Positions 37,261-50,370 of a stretch of 64,000 bases of DNA are shown here, piece after piece. Under the pieces are notes generated by a model. The model did no database searches and had not been told where the DNA came from. It was given only the letters and a program-made list of their open reading frames with translations. This stretch comes from Marthasterias glacialis (taxonomy: Eukaryota > Echinodermata > Asteroidea > Forcipulatida > Asteriidae). The position numbers and the translations under genes were made by a program. The stretch is taken from the NCBI GenBank assembly GCA_911728455.2, contig OU452222.1, positions 26,030,923-26,094,922 on the forward strand. Direction: 5' to 3'. Position 1 is the first letter of the stretch; every line of letters begins with the position of its first letter.

Positions 37261-38734
37261 GGGTCAATCCGGTGTACAGGAATAATGTAGGGAGTGCTGG
37301 TAAACAGTCCACTATCTTCCTATTTTTTGTTCACCACAACAGGAACATAAAATAACAGATAACTATTGATAATTATGAACCCTTTCCATAATTGTTAGTT
37401 AACAAATTTAGAACAATGAATAAATTCATTGTATTATGCAGACAGATCTGGCTTAGCTGCATGCCCACGGTGGCCTACACAATGTACATTAGGGACCATC
37501 AAACCCTTTTGTGTGAGACCCTGTGTTGTTTTTTTATGTGCACGTCAGATCAACAGCAACAAATCTGTGCTTTTCCTGTTTTGCACGCCTGCACAAGACC
37601 ATTACTGAAAACACTTGTAGGCCTTGAAATCAGGGAACAAATGGAGCAGGGCTAGTGGTTCGTTCTTGGGCTGTCCCGCAGAGTGAAGAGGACTGACAAG
37701 GCAACTGGAAAAGATGCTCCAACCATCCAACCATCAGCCCCCAGGCAACTTACATCTGGTTTACTGTTTTAAAAACCAAGTCAACTTGAAAAGGAGCAAA
37801 GTTGTGTCACTCCTTTGAATAAGGTAAGGAATATTGGTGCTCAGAAACAGACATTTTGAAAAGCTTCGGTCAAACTCACTCCGTGTAAATCTGTAGATTA
37901 AAGGACTTCTCTGCAGTCTTCAAGAAAAAGGTCTTAATCTGCGACCAGAATTATTTGTAAGGCATAAACACTTTGGATCCATTTATACAGTGAGTTTCTT
38001 TTTTCCCTGGCGTTGTCTCATCATACTTTCTCTGAACAACTCTAACCTTTCACCCACCCATGATAAAATCAAGACAGATAAAGGGCAGAACTGCCTTCTT
38101 ATGGGGGGGGGGGGTATGATCTCCATGGTGTGGTCTTGCAGTATACACTAAGTAGCTACATAAGCATTGGTCCAAAGACAAGAATTTGGAACATCAAATA
38201 GGTTTGTGTAAGAGAGTTGTACCTTGTGCAGGAAAAAGAAAGACAAAATCTGGGGTGTCTTCTGCAAATATCTTGTGAAATTTACAGCCTAATTAATTGT
38301 ACCAGAAAAAGTAGGGGAAAAAAAATAAGAAAAAAAACCCCAGAACTCATTAAGGTGATGCATTTCTACCTACTCTTTATAACAAAGGGAGTGTATCGTT
38401 AAGTCACTGTTGCCTTTCAGATAACTGTCTGGCGAAAAAAACAAACAAACAAACCACAATGCATCGGTTCAAAAACTTGACTCAGCACGTTTGACAGTCG
38501 CTGTTCTCGTTCAAGTACACAAGCTTTCAGATGATATTTCTGCAATTTTATTTTTGGGGGGTGATATCTCACCCAAGGGACGTCACTTCACACACCCTTT
38601 AAAATCCCATGAAAAAAAAAAGTTGCAATTAATGCCAGGATGAGGGGCTATTTTCAGAGAGGCATTAAATCACTCAGTCCTGTATTTTTTCCCCACCATT
38701 TTCCCCCCCCTTTTTTTCCTTGCTGAGAGCAGCA

Positions 38735-39010
38735 ATCCTAGGACGGGGCCTCAAGAATTATTAACAGATGGATCATAATTTTTCAGTTCCCATAATTCAC
38801 ACCTTTTTTTTCTCTCTCTCTCTCTCTCTCTTACGGAGCGCTGACATTAAGGCAATGAGTCACGGAGGTCATCATGTGACAATATTATCACACCTATATC
38901 TTATGTCCCAGGCTACAGCCTCCAATATGAACCCCCAAACAAATGAATGAGAATTTATAATTTTAACCAGATTCCAGATTTGGCGATTATCGGCAAGCTA
39001 AAATTAACAA
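38735..39010. promoter_or_regulatory. Candidate regulatory block with E-box and nuclear-receptor words
   Basis: Contains ACAGATGG (neurogenic-type E-box), GTCACGGAGGTCATCATGTGAC (38858-38879), an inverted repeat of GTCAC enclosing AGGTCA, and several AATTAT homeodomain words. A (TC)10 repeat splits it at 38811-38830. No repeat family match. Confidence 0.2.
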
Positions 39011-39885
39011 ATGTTTAATCTACAAGCTTGTTCTGTGTTTACATGTAGTTGGTACTGGTCCATCCCAACACCCAAAATATCAAATGTGAGAAAATTGTCT
39101 TCAAAACATCTTAATCATTAAGTAGGTAAAATTGTCAACATTTTTTTTTAATCATGAGCGCTAACTTAAGTAAAATATTCAGTTTGGTTTAAGACCATGT
39201 TTCTTGTAAATAAGAGAGTTTGGTTAATATGCTCTTGCAACTAATTTGACCCAAAAAAAGAAAACTTTAAAATGCACAACATTTGATCATGAAAGCAGAT
39301 CCCAGTTGGCAATTCTTTAGATTAAAACATCTATGTAAAGTTGGCACAGACAGAAATCACTGCCTGAAATGTTAACGATTGAAAGACAGTCTTCGCCATG
39401 CTATTTCACTGCATTTTTCTCGAAACAGTATTCCAGTCAGCGGCAGAGAATTACAGTAAATGAGTTCTTCATAAACAATGTACCATTCCTTTCAAAACTT
39501 TTTGCAGTTAATTTACAAACTTCAATGGTATAAGAAAGAGGTGTCTCACGAGAAAAACAACTCGATCATTTCTTTTAAATTGTAATAGAGAACAGGAATT
39601 TCCTGATATTGACAAAAATGGTATTTAGATGCAATGTGTTTGCGATGGATTCCCAAATGTCTTTTCCCACCAACACAAAACCACAAACGACAATAAGATT
39701 GCCTGGTTATCTTTGGAATCCATGTCTAGAGGAGTGGTCACTAATATCACTCTCCGACTGATAAAAAGTCTACACGATGTAGGCCATTTGATCAAGACAA
39801 GATACACACGGCATGTAAACTGACGCCTTGGCGATGTCTAATTTTGATTTTCCTTTGTGGATGTTTTCTTTTGTAGTATTGGAGA

Positions 39886-39928
39886 GAGGGGAGGGAGGGG
39901 GAGGGTGAGGGGAGGGTGAGGGGAGGGC
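39886..39928 (+). other. G-quadruplex-forming run
   Basis: Seven or more G3-G5 runs separated by one to three bases (GGGAGGGAGGGGGAGGGTGAGG onward), well beyond the four-run minimum. The G-rich strand is the plus strand, which would be the template strand if the SALL-like gene is transcribed from the minus strand. The complementary C-rich side makes the Pro/Ser-rich part of the ORF at 39770-39952. Confidence 0.7.
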
Positions 39929-42900
39929 TGTAAAAGTCAGAAGGCAAGCCACTCTCTCCTTAGTAAGGTCATGATTATTGGTGTCCCCTTAAGAAATGTT
40001 TCTCTACTGTTTCTCTATTGGCTACTATTTTCTCTGGAAAAAGGGGCTGTGTCATTCAGGCACAAATGCCTAAAACCCACTTATATTCCTTTGACGTCTT
40101 GAAGAAAAGGTACATCATTGTTTTTTTCAACGTGATCCCATGTTCTATAGTTTTCAATAAACACACTATAACAATGTTATAATAAAGAACCTGTGATTAT
40201 TTCAACAAATACGTTGGCCACATTCTGAGATAGAACATCAAATGCGGCAATCGAAATAAGCGATGGTGATTTGTAGGGTCTTCAATTGCTATTTCCTTGA
40301 CTCTGGCAGTATTTCAGATGGAAAATTTCTCTGGAGGACTGGTACACGCATGAGAATCAGTGAGCCTTCCAAATTAACTAATCAACTTGTTTGTCCGTAA
40401 TAACCATTCCGGTTCTTTTTTCCCCCTTTCCTTAAAAAGCAACTGCCGTGTGCTGTTGTAACCACTTGTTTTCCTGAATGGTCCTTAAGCTGTCGGGTGA
40501 TGGATTCCTTCACATTATCAATAACCCACCCATTTAACCCTAAAACCCCGCACATTATTTTCGCTTTCCTGGTCTGGTTAGTCCTGTTCTTTCAGAGAGA
40601 AGTTGAAGTTCGCGTAAACTTTTATTTTCTGGGGGGACAAGTATATCTTTAGATTGATTGGAGAGCAAAATGGACTCAACTTGTCGAGATGAGACAGATT
40701 GTTCCACTAAGGATGGGGAGTTAAAATAGTACGGACTCTACCATTGTTAAAAAGGGTTAGCCATTACAAAAAAATAATAATATTTTCTGACAATACAAAT
40801 TTACGTGTCTGTTCACTTTTGATAATTGCAGGCCAGATGCTTCACGGAGGCAAACATTGCCCCTGGTCATTGGCCTTGGTGCCCTTGACATCTTCCAGTA
40901 GAAATTTCAATACAATTTCCTCATAGAGGTGCCCTTTTATGGAGAACAAAATTCCTTGGTGCCCTTGCCCTTTTAAGAACGAAGCAATCCGGCCTGACAA
41001 ATTGTTCATTGCATTTTTTTTTGTTCTCATTGTGATAGCACCGGTGCTTGTGCTTTTGAGTCGCCTTTCAAACTGTACACCAACACTCAGTTCAATTAGT
41101 CAAGATTAATGTTGACTTTGCTTTCAGACGTTTGTCATTAGACACCCAAAAATGACGCAACCAAGGTTGGAAGAAAATCGGTCTGAATACCACTGTCGGC
41201 TTCATTATCAATGTTCATACTTACAGAAACCTTTGCAGTATAACAAAGGTTAGCTAGGAAGACAGCTTATTTTTTTGGTTTGCATTGAAACTAAATTGTG
41301 TAATGATTTTTCCACAAAACTTAACTTCATTATTTACATTGTTTATTCTTATAAAGACAAGATATGGGCAGGGTCGATTGGGATGACGGGACCACGTTAA
41401 ATCAGTGGGGGAAAAAACACAAGTGTTTATCACGTCCCTTTAAGGCGGAAAACGGACAGACCCATTTGACAATGGAAAGTCATATATATCAAATCGAAAC
41501 CCTGAAAAATATTGTCACCTCTGACACATCCTGAAAAAACAAAAATGTGGAAATTTGTCGATTGCCGTGTCATCGGGGTCGTGTGGGGTCATCGTTCGGA
41601 TGATGAGGCCAGTGTTTAGTGATTTATGGATAATAACCGTTTATTTGTAAAGTGATGAAATATTTCTGCTGGGCATTATGGGGAAAGGAGTGTGCGCTTT
41701 TGTGTATGCTCGAGCGGGAAGGTGGGTGGTTTATGTCAGGGGATGTTATTTAAGATGTTTATGATCAGACTTCCTTGGGTCCTCCCCTCTTGGACATGAA
41801 ATATAAATCTCAATTACAGACAGGGCAGGTTTCAAACGTAAGCCTTTTTTGTTTTCTCTCTCTCAGGTGATAAAAAAAGTGTTTCTTCCACCTTGGGTTT
41901 TTTTGGTCATAAAATCTCTAAAAAAACTACGTCCGTCCAATGACTTTTTCAAACCATGCCAAACAGATTGATTATTTATTGAGCATTTTGGTCTGAGATT
42001 AGGTGAGGGATCATATAAGTATTTTTAATCGTCATTTTTTTTTCCCGGACAAATTCTCATGGAATGAAAGTGAAGGCAAAAGCAAGCTGCACATTTGCTG
42101 TGCCAAAACTGTAATCCTCCTTCCTCTTACGTGAACTTATGAAATTGTTTGGCATGTTTTCCAAAACTAACAAAAAAAAAGAACACATTGCCATGTGATG
42201 TTTTGTTAAAAACAGAGGGGTTGCAATAAACAGATTTCCATTTCCGTATCTTCCTTTCCACTGGGAGAGAGGATGACTCAAGCTTTCTCCATTCGCAGAG
42301 ATAGTGACAGAAAAATCCACCTCGGCTAATTCACACCGCATGCAACCATATCTGCACTTCAACTGCAGTCTGAATAACATGCCGCTGATGACAAGCCTTC
42401 AATTCATCAACAAAAGTCTCCTTTCTCAATCAACCCAAAATTCCCTCATTTTTCAGCCTCGCCTAAAAAAAAAAAAAAAAAAAAAGTAAACCCCCATGGG
42501 TACCAGCTCTCACTTCTACACAGGTGAATGCTGCAAGGGGTGCAAACCGGTGAAGAGTGCATGCATATAATTATTCGCTACTTCGGTGGTAGCGGCATCT
42601 GATCTTACAGAGAGGTCAGGGGTCACTTGCTGACAACTCCGCTCAACCCCTGGGTTCATCTCTGGTCTCTGTGCATTTACTGTTATGAATACTTCGGAAG
42701 ATGTTCTCTTGGCCCATGGCAGAATTAATTGACCATTTTGATAAGTTCAGCATATGGACCATTTTAGAGGGGGCAGGTTTGTTAGGGTCCTACCCTTCAA
42801 CTGAAGTTTACACCACAAGTCATTTACGGCACCCTTTCTTGATGACTTTCCTTATTGGCAATGGCAGGGTTTCTTCTTTATTTTTGGACATGTTCACCCT

Positions 42901-44131
42901 CTGACTAAAGAACGCTGTTGGAGTTAAATTTGAAATTCAACAGTAGCAGGTTTTGTTCACTATAAATTTACCTCGACTTCTTTCTCTGTCCTGTGGGAAA
43001 AGGCATTCAAATTAACCATGAACATTAACATTAACTTGTTCTGGAAAGTACATGTAATATTCCTATCCTTCTTTACCCAATTAACAAGACAAACTTAAAA
43101 TGCTTTGCTGTTTTTTTTAACTTCAGGGGAAGGAAAAAAAAAAAAAAAGAAAAAAAAAAAAAAGAAAATTGCCGCAATTGTACACATGTATTAACTGTAC
43201 AATGTACAGGGAAAAACCAACCGCCAAGGGCAAGCCTTGAACAAGCTAAGCCGACTCTGATTGTGCCCAATCAGGCCGCACTCTAACAGGGGAGACCCCA
43301 GCCAATTTCAAACCTATTCCAAACTGCTCCGGGGAAGAAGGCAAGGGGAACAATTTCTGGAAGGACTATGTCAAAATGATTACCAAGCTCCTCAAGATAT
43401 GCTTCCCCCTGGGGTAACTTTAATTTTGCTATTTCTTGTTTCTTTTCTCTTCTCTCTTTGTGCGGGACCAGCGATTTTCTTTTTTTCTCCCCCCCCCCCT
43501 TCAATTCTTTTCCGCCCGCAGGGAATGAAAAGAAAATTGCAGCCTTTTTGGAATATGAAACTCATAACTGTGCAAAGTATTACATGCCATGTTCCGTGAA
43601 TGTATGATCAAAAAGGCAATTACATGTTTTATTTATGGTCATGTTGAATGTTAATGGTGCATGAGGAGATACTCTTCCCAGCATCCAACCCAAGCAAGTT
43701 TATCTTTTGAAAGTGATCTCTTCTTAACTAAGAAAGACATTACTCTCTCTAAATGTAAAAGACTGAAAAAAAAACACCACTCGTTTTGTCCGCCATACCA
43801 CTCTTGCAAAGAGCCATATGGCGAGCAACTCTCTTCAGAGTGAAAGACGGGAGGTTTCAACTTGAATCATAGTAAAGTTTGTTCCAATTTCACTCAAACG
43901 GGGTGATGCACAGTGAGTTTCACTCTCAAAAGAGCCAAAATTACACCACTCGGGCGAGAAAGTGAAATGTTCACGCTTACATTTAGAGAGTAAACCAATT
44001 TTTGTTGTTTGCATAACTGGATATGAAATGGGTTTACATATAACAAATACAATTCAAAAGTAAATTCATTATGTTTATATTAATTACTTATTTTATTTTT
44101 CTCCCTTTAATTTTTAGTCCTTTTTCCGGAG

Positions 44132-44134
<3 letters not shown>

Positions 44135-44162
<28 letters not shown>

Positions 44163-44176
44163 GGGGGGGGGGGGGG
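44135..44176. repeat. (TG)14 repeat followed by a G14 tract
   Basis: Perfect TG dinucleotides to 44162 and then uninterrupted G to 44176. Simple repeat; the minus-strand frame across it reads alternating His/Thr and is not a gene. Confidence 0.9.
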
Positions 44177-44329
44177 CAGACATGGGTCTGGACGAAAAAC
44201 ATAGTGTAAGTCAGACTGGGTGTCTTTTTAAATGCTCTATTAATTAATTTGGGAGCCCTGTTTGACATAGATAATGCAATGCAGGCTTGATACTTTGTTC
44301 TAGTAAGGGACAAGGCATTTTTTCATACA

Positions 44330-45060
44330 TGCGAGTAAAAGACGAACCTCTACGTGAGGACAATTTTAATTTCTGCTGGAACATTTCACGGGGGCACAAA
44401 GTCAATGATCATGGGCGTGGACGGAGGCAAGTGCCTTCGTTGCCTCCATGAAAACATCAGGCCTACAACATCCGCGCACTCGAAGGTGACCAACTTTGCC
44501 ACTTTATTTCAATTCCTAGCAACATTTGAACACCCTATTGCTAGATCCTTGCTTGACACCTTACACAGCCGTGCACTTCATGACACAAGTTACACAGTAC
44601 ACATCCTCCTATCGGAGAGGGACTTTGGAGCAGTCTGAACGGGCAAATTGACACTCAGAATATGCAGATCAAGTCAACACAGTTAGTCTTGGCTACATGT
44701 ATCATCTTAAACTATGTCAGCCCAATTATTACACCCGGCGTATGACCCAGTTCAGATTTGTCAGCATGAGATTAAAACCCAAACCCGTCATTCCATATTT
44801 CTCGCATGTCATGTCGCTAGCCATCTCCTAAACACACAAATTGAGCCCAGGAATAAAAAGCCGTCCCCGCGAACAAAAGCCCCCGCTATAAACAATCTTC
44901 CACTCATATTTCATTCCGTTCGCCAATTTTATATGTTTGCCCGGCCAACACGGTGGGGAGACCAACTCGCCGTGCATGCTAAAGATGTAAAATGTATGTT
45001 TATGGCGTTGGGGGATGTGATACAGTCCTGTGTGTGCTATACTAACACGGACTGAGTGAA
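44330..45060. promoter_or_regulatory. Unusual low-repeat block with ORFs on both strands
   Basis: Composition is closer to 50% GC than the neighbours, with CpG, no homopolymers and no repeat match. Plus-strand ORFs of 94 codons (44354-44638) and 113 codons (44714-45055) and a minus ORF of 83 codons (44828-45079) occur, none recognisable. GGAGGCAA and TTGCCTCC (44424-44448) form a perfect 8-base hairpin stem. It could be a conserved non-coding element or a poorly recognisable exon region. Confidence 0.2.
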
Positions 45061-47489
45061 AATGAGGTCTAGCACACAAGCCTCTTTATTACAGGAAAAG
45101 CCACGCAGCCTTAGCCGCATATGACAATGCAAACATGCTGCGTGTAATATATCTGGACATGCGAAGCTGACTTGACTACTACAACAACTTGGGTCGCAGT
45201 GTCCATAGACAAATGTTCCACACCGTATACAGCATTTAGATCAGGGGCTACTACTACCTCCTCTGCTGAACAATCAGCCACTGTATTCATGCTTTGTTTT
45301 GATTGCTGTTTTCGGGGGTTCCTTCCTTGAGAAGGGAATTTTGTTTGAGTTTCCCCAACTACTTAAAGGGGAAACAACACAAAAACACCGACTGGTGGCT
45401 GGAAGCAAGTGTACACATATGTTCACTGCTACTGGAAATCCTGTTGAAAAAACAACCTTGTGAACATTCAACATGTTATTCCATTGTTACCGACATCAGT
45501 CTCCTTGAAAGGAGAAGGCCTCCATTTGAAGAATCTTTTATTGCATTAATTGGAAGTTAAAATTTAAGAACTTAAAAAGTTATGCGACAAAACTGTCAAT
45601 TGTGTTGTACTCTGTACGACCCCTTCTCTCATTAACATTTTCCATATTATTTATCAAGTATTTCTCATTGCTTTTCATCTTTTGTTTGTTTGGTTGTCTA
45701 CATATCTTTCTTAGCTCATTCTATATTATTTTGGTTAAATAACAACATATGACACTAACAAATTCCAGCAAATCAATTGAACAAACTATGAACATGGGCC
45801 ACTTGTTCTTTAAAACTCTAATATCTGAAACCAGTAAAACAGAAGTTGCTGCCCATAGAATATGATAAAGAACAACACACTGAATAGCTTTTAACAAAGA
45901 ACATGTATGCCTGTGTCAGACCAAACAGTGGTTGAATGCCTGAGACACCAAGAAACTTCTCCCAAGATCAAGAGAAAAATCGGCAAACTCTACCGAACCG
46001 CTTTGAGACCATTACTGAAGGGCAAGGGAGTGTCACCTTCTAATGTGCTGGTAACCGGAGCCAAATCCCTCAAAGTTAAGGCAAAGCACCACAGCAAAAA
46101 TATTTATGATCCGCTAGGCACTGATGATTGAGCAGGGTATTATGAGTTTTTGAAGACAGCAATGGCCAGGGGGGGGGGGGGCTACACTAGTACAGTCTTG
46201 CAAGGCTGCCTCCAGAAATCATTACCAAAAGCAATTCAGCGACTTTGCAGGACAAATTAGTACCAGAAGTCCAGAATGTCACAGTTTCTGTCTTGAGGCC
46301 AGAAACTTTCCATCGGAACATTTGTCTATATTTGTCTTTGCTAAAAGATATGGCACTATAACATGGTCTTTTGATGAGTACATTTTTTCCCCGGAACCTC
46401 TAAAATTTCTACAAATTAATCTCACCCGGGAGAATTTTACGTGAGGAGCTGCTTGATAAATTCGAAAATTGTTGAATTCTTTTTCTGATGCTGTTCTATT
46501 CTGCGGGATATAATACATTTGGAGAACACAGTAAAAATTGGTGGACGTAATTTGCAATTTGGCAGGGTTTCAATTGATTGATGTTCATGGAACATCATTA
46601 AACGTCATAGACTATGACGAGACACTAACATGAGGTAGAGGCAGTTAAGACAGGAGATAAAACAAAGGGGAGGGAAAGTGAAGAGCAAAGATCAAGACAG
46701 ACGGGAAAAAAAACACCACGGGAAGACGAAGACAGCATGACACAGACACAGACAAAAACAGGCAGCTATGGGGCAAGAGTGATAGAGAGGGAAAGGAGGG
46801 GGGGGGGGTAATAGTTAGTCTGTGATCAAGGAGTGAGAAAAGTCCAGCAAAGTGATGGGGGGGGGGGGGGAAACTGCGTACTGTAAAGTGTAAATCAATT
46901 TCCGATTAGGAAGCGCCTATGTGTGAAGGTGAAACTGGGCAACTTGCTCCCCTGGGATTTGACACCTCTGTTGAGGGTCTGGATCCTAGCTCCTCTCTCA
47001 GTGGAACAGAGCAGGGGCAACCCACACGAGGAAACATAAGTTTACACAATCAGGAAGAAGGGAGCAATAAATCCATCAGAAAGCATAGCACAGCCGAATC
47101 GAACTCTTGCCCCCTTAAGGCCAGCAGGCAGGCTCGCAGAAAACAATTTCGGGTGGGAAAACAGAGCAAAAACATAGTTGAGTTGATAGGAAACTGGCTA
47201 TGATCCAATTTCATTTTGTTTTCTCTCTTGACACATCATGATCGACATTAATAAAGCTCCCAGTCATAAAAAAAAATGGAACGGTGACGCGAGTTAAACA
47301 TTAAGAGTATCATATTGACATTTAAGAGAAGGGGAAAAAATGACACTATTGATTCGTTTGTACAGCACCGTGACATTTAACAAGTTTAACCCAGATTCAA
47401 GATATTATTAAGAGTGTGAAGATCATAAATACTATGTTGGCAAGAAAAAAAAAAGTAGGGGGGGGGGAATGGGCAAGGGACGGAGCTCT
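45061..47489. other. No gene recognised
   Basis: ORFs at 45303-45560, 45907-46131, 46279-46557 and 46919-47203 show no family features. The one at 45907 is rich in Lys and has an even composition, but there are no splice sites or context to support it. G homopolymer tracts at about 46170-46181, 46799-46808 and 46857-46870 lie in purine-rich DNA. Confidence 0.35.
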
Positions 47490-47870
47490 GCAGACTCTGA
47501 CAATTTGAATGGCACGAGGCGCATAATTACAGCAAGTTAAAGTAACAGGCATACAATTTAAAAACCGCCCGGGGGTTCTGACCTATTCTTGTGGATGATT
47601 GACGGGGGAAGGTACAAAAACCATCGCGGCCGCCCAAGGCAGAGATCCCACCTAAGCATGAAATCAGGATCTGCCGGTTTAGAAAAATATCGCCGGATTA
47701 TAAAATGAAAAGCCTCCCCTCGGCTTTGTTTCTCCATCGTCTTTATAACCGAAGCAGTTTGGATTTTTTCCCCCTCTTGACTCTCTCTCTCTCTCTCCCC
47801 ACCGCGGGCAGAAAATATGGTATAAACCGTATTTAGATCAGCAGACCTCACCACTATCCCTATGGCCTAC
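47490..47870. promoter_or_regulatory. Candidate regulatory block with PBX-type word and CpG
   Basis: TGATTGACGG (47596-47605) resembles the PBX/PREP site TGATTGACAG. A GCGGCCGC word and several CGCC/CCGG words make this a CpG-richer island. A (CT)8 run is at 47781-47797 and a TATAAAC word near 47821. The minus-strand ORF (47558-47854) is partly the CT repeat and has no recognisable domain. Confidence 0.25.
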
Positions 47871-48642
47871 TTCTCTGGGTAGTTTAAAAATAACAGTTAC
47901 AAACTTGAAGAATGCTGTCCGATTTCTGAAACTGTTTTTAGAATACACACTTACAGAGTGGTTGGGTCGCCCCGAGTCATGTATTTAGACGACAGTTCAA
48001 CAAGGGAATGTACAGTAATGCCCTGACTTGTCATATTTTTTCATGTAACACTTATCGCAGTAGGCCTTAATAGCTTACTTTGGAACAATATTAGAGGTGA
48101 AGCCAAGGGAGAAAGCCTTCTGAAGTAGAGGTTTAATTTTTTTGTTGGGCCGGTGTATGAAATAAATTCATGTCAGAGAAAAAAAGGTGACGAATTGGCG
48201 GGTGCAGTTCTTTTTTTTTTTCATTAACAAAAAATGCAAATCAAACAAGATGTTGCTTTATTTTTTGTTTGTTTTCAGATACATTCTTATCTTAAAACAG
48301 CTTATTTTTCTGTTTTGTAACAAGTGTAAGGTTTCTGACATTGAGAAAACATCAGCCTATGACACATTATAAAGCCAGATTTCTCATTTGACTGAAACGT
48401 TAGCACCTCAAACAAACAAATCATGGGCTACTCAATCAAAGACATTTACTGGAAAAAAACAAAACAAACAAACCTCTTGATTAAAAATCTGACCCTAATT
48501 TCAACATTATCAAATCATCACTTCCTTTCTTGGGCTAATTTGGCGTAAGACGATACAAGAGCCAGATGATTACTTGAAAGTTCCAACACAGAAAAAGCTC
48601 ACATTTTTTCTACTTGTTCGTTTCTCTAAGGGTTGTATATGC

Positions 48643-48720
48643 AGGGCTTGAAATACCCACTGGACCACTGGCCAGAGTCCATTAATTTTAGCATCTGACC
48701 AGCATTCCCAAAACTCAATG
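48643..48720 (+). repeat. Possible dispersed repeat fragment, related in wording to family G
   Basis: GGGCTTGAAATACCCACTGG and ACCACTGGCCAGAGTCC use the same CTGGCCAG/GACCA vocabulary as family G at 14787-14983 and 49529-49741, but I cannot align it along its length. Treat as tentative. Confidence 0.2.
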
Positions 48721-48989
48721 AGTTCTACAGCCTAGTGTTTCAAGACGTTTACTAATTTTAAACAAAGCGCTTCAAAACGAAACACTTCAGAGTGCACAAA
48801 ACTTACAGGTAGAATACAGGACTGGTATTCGTCATTTAAAAAAAAATAGTATCATACTGACAACTCACTGATTATGGAGTTCATACCAGTACCAATCTTG
48901 TCTTGAGATATTGTCAAAGTCGAGAAAATAAAATTTGAAGACCCTGGCTTTAATTTTGGTTGCAACAATCAAACTTAAGGACAATGTGT

Positions 48990-49130
48990 TTACGTGCTGA
49001 AAAGTGTGCACGTTTTTTTCACTATTTTTTCCTGACTTGGATGATGGATAGAGCCCAACTTTTCACAGGTTTGGTTTGTCATGTATATATTGAATCAAAC
49101 ATCATAAGGGCACTGCACATCAGCTTTACC
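48990..49130 (+). repeat. Family E repeat, 3' part
   Basis: TTTTTTTCACTATTTTTTCC, then GATGATGGATAGAGC, TTTTCACAGGTTTGGTTTGTC and ATGTATATATTG match 17820-17925 in order and orientation. The 5' part is missing. The overlapping ORF at 48960-49157 comes from the repeat. Confidence 0.5.
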
Positions 49131-49528
49131 AATCCTTTATTTTACCTTCAAAAATAAAATAAAATGTTTCAAGTCTTTAAAAAACCCAGTTTGGTTCAAT
49201 AAAAGTTATATGACTTGTGGTCTACTTGAGATTTTCTTAACATTTGAGTCTTGACAGTGCTGCTAAAAAAAAAAGATGGGTGAAGCTTTTGGTATCAAAA
49301 CACCTTGATCAAACCCAGACAACATATAACACTCAACACTTTGCAGATCTTGCATTTGGCAAACTTAAGCGAAGGCCATATCTGTAAAACAAATTAGGAA
49401 ATAATCTGATATTGAACTAAAAACAAAAGCGACTTCACTCATTAATGATTGGTTTTAAATATGTTGTTCTCAATAGGCCACCACTGACACTATGCACCTT
49501 GTACATGTTTCACATTGGAACCTCAAAC

Positions 49529-49741
49529 TTAAGGGTTTGCCCTTAACTTTTTCAGTGACTGGCCAGCAGGACCAGTCAGCTAAGTCGTTTCACTAATCCA
49601 TCAGCTTTTTCACTAAATGTCCATATTTCATATGAAAGGGATGCTTTTCGGCACCGAGCTAGCCAGCCTGACCACAGGTAGAGATTTTTGACTGGTCCTC
49701 AATGTGTTTTAACCACCATTTTGCCAGCAGACCACTGTTAA
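49529..49741 (-). repeat. Family G dispersed repeat, copy 2
   Basis: Read on the minus strand it starts TTAACAGTGGTCTGCTGGC and contains GGACCAGTCAAAAATCTC and CTGGCTAGCTCGGTGCCGAAAAGC, matching copy 1 at 14787-14983. The far end carries an inverted repeat TTAAGGGTTTGCCCTTAA (49529-49546). No coding capacity. Confidence 0.55.
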
Positions 49742-50370
49742 GGGAAAACACTGATTTTCCCAACATTCTATCAGAGAGGTTTTCTTTAATTACCCTTCCC
49801 GCACATATCACAGAGAAGTAAAGCGTTTATCAAACCAAACATTCCAACAACAAAAAGCAATCTATTATGTACTAAGCCTACACCATACCCAGATCCAAAT
49901 TTGCCAAATGAATCGCAGGTAGTTGTGCATTAGTTGTACATTACCTACAGGTATTCGGGGGTAATTCTACATTACCTACATACCTCCCGTACATATTTCC
50001 TGGTTCGGCATTAATTTATATTCATATTCAGATACAAAAACACACATGAGGATTACAGGCAGGTTTACGAACAGGTAATCTGATACTGACACGGAAATTT
50101 CAAAGGAAATGATAGCCGTTCATGAAGTGAAAACAATTCTAACAGTAGTATCAGGAAGAAAACCTGTAGGCCCTATACAGTTTTGAATAATTCTTTGGGA
50201 ATATTCTGGGGCATTCAAATCCCTCTTGTGTCGGACTTAGCAGAGCCGTTTTGTAAAGCTAAAAACCATCACAATGCTGTTTAGCAGAATATCTGTCTGA
50301 GTAACAACTTGTTTTGCTGCGTGATTTTTTTCCCCAGTTTCAATGAATTTGTTACCTGGTGGGGTGTCTT

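Noticed and set aside
45907-46131. Lys-rich 74-codon ORF as a small protein gene
   Set aside because: Composition is acceptable but there is no homology, splice or promoter support.
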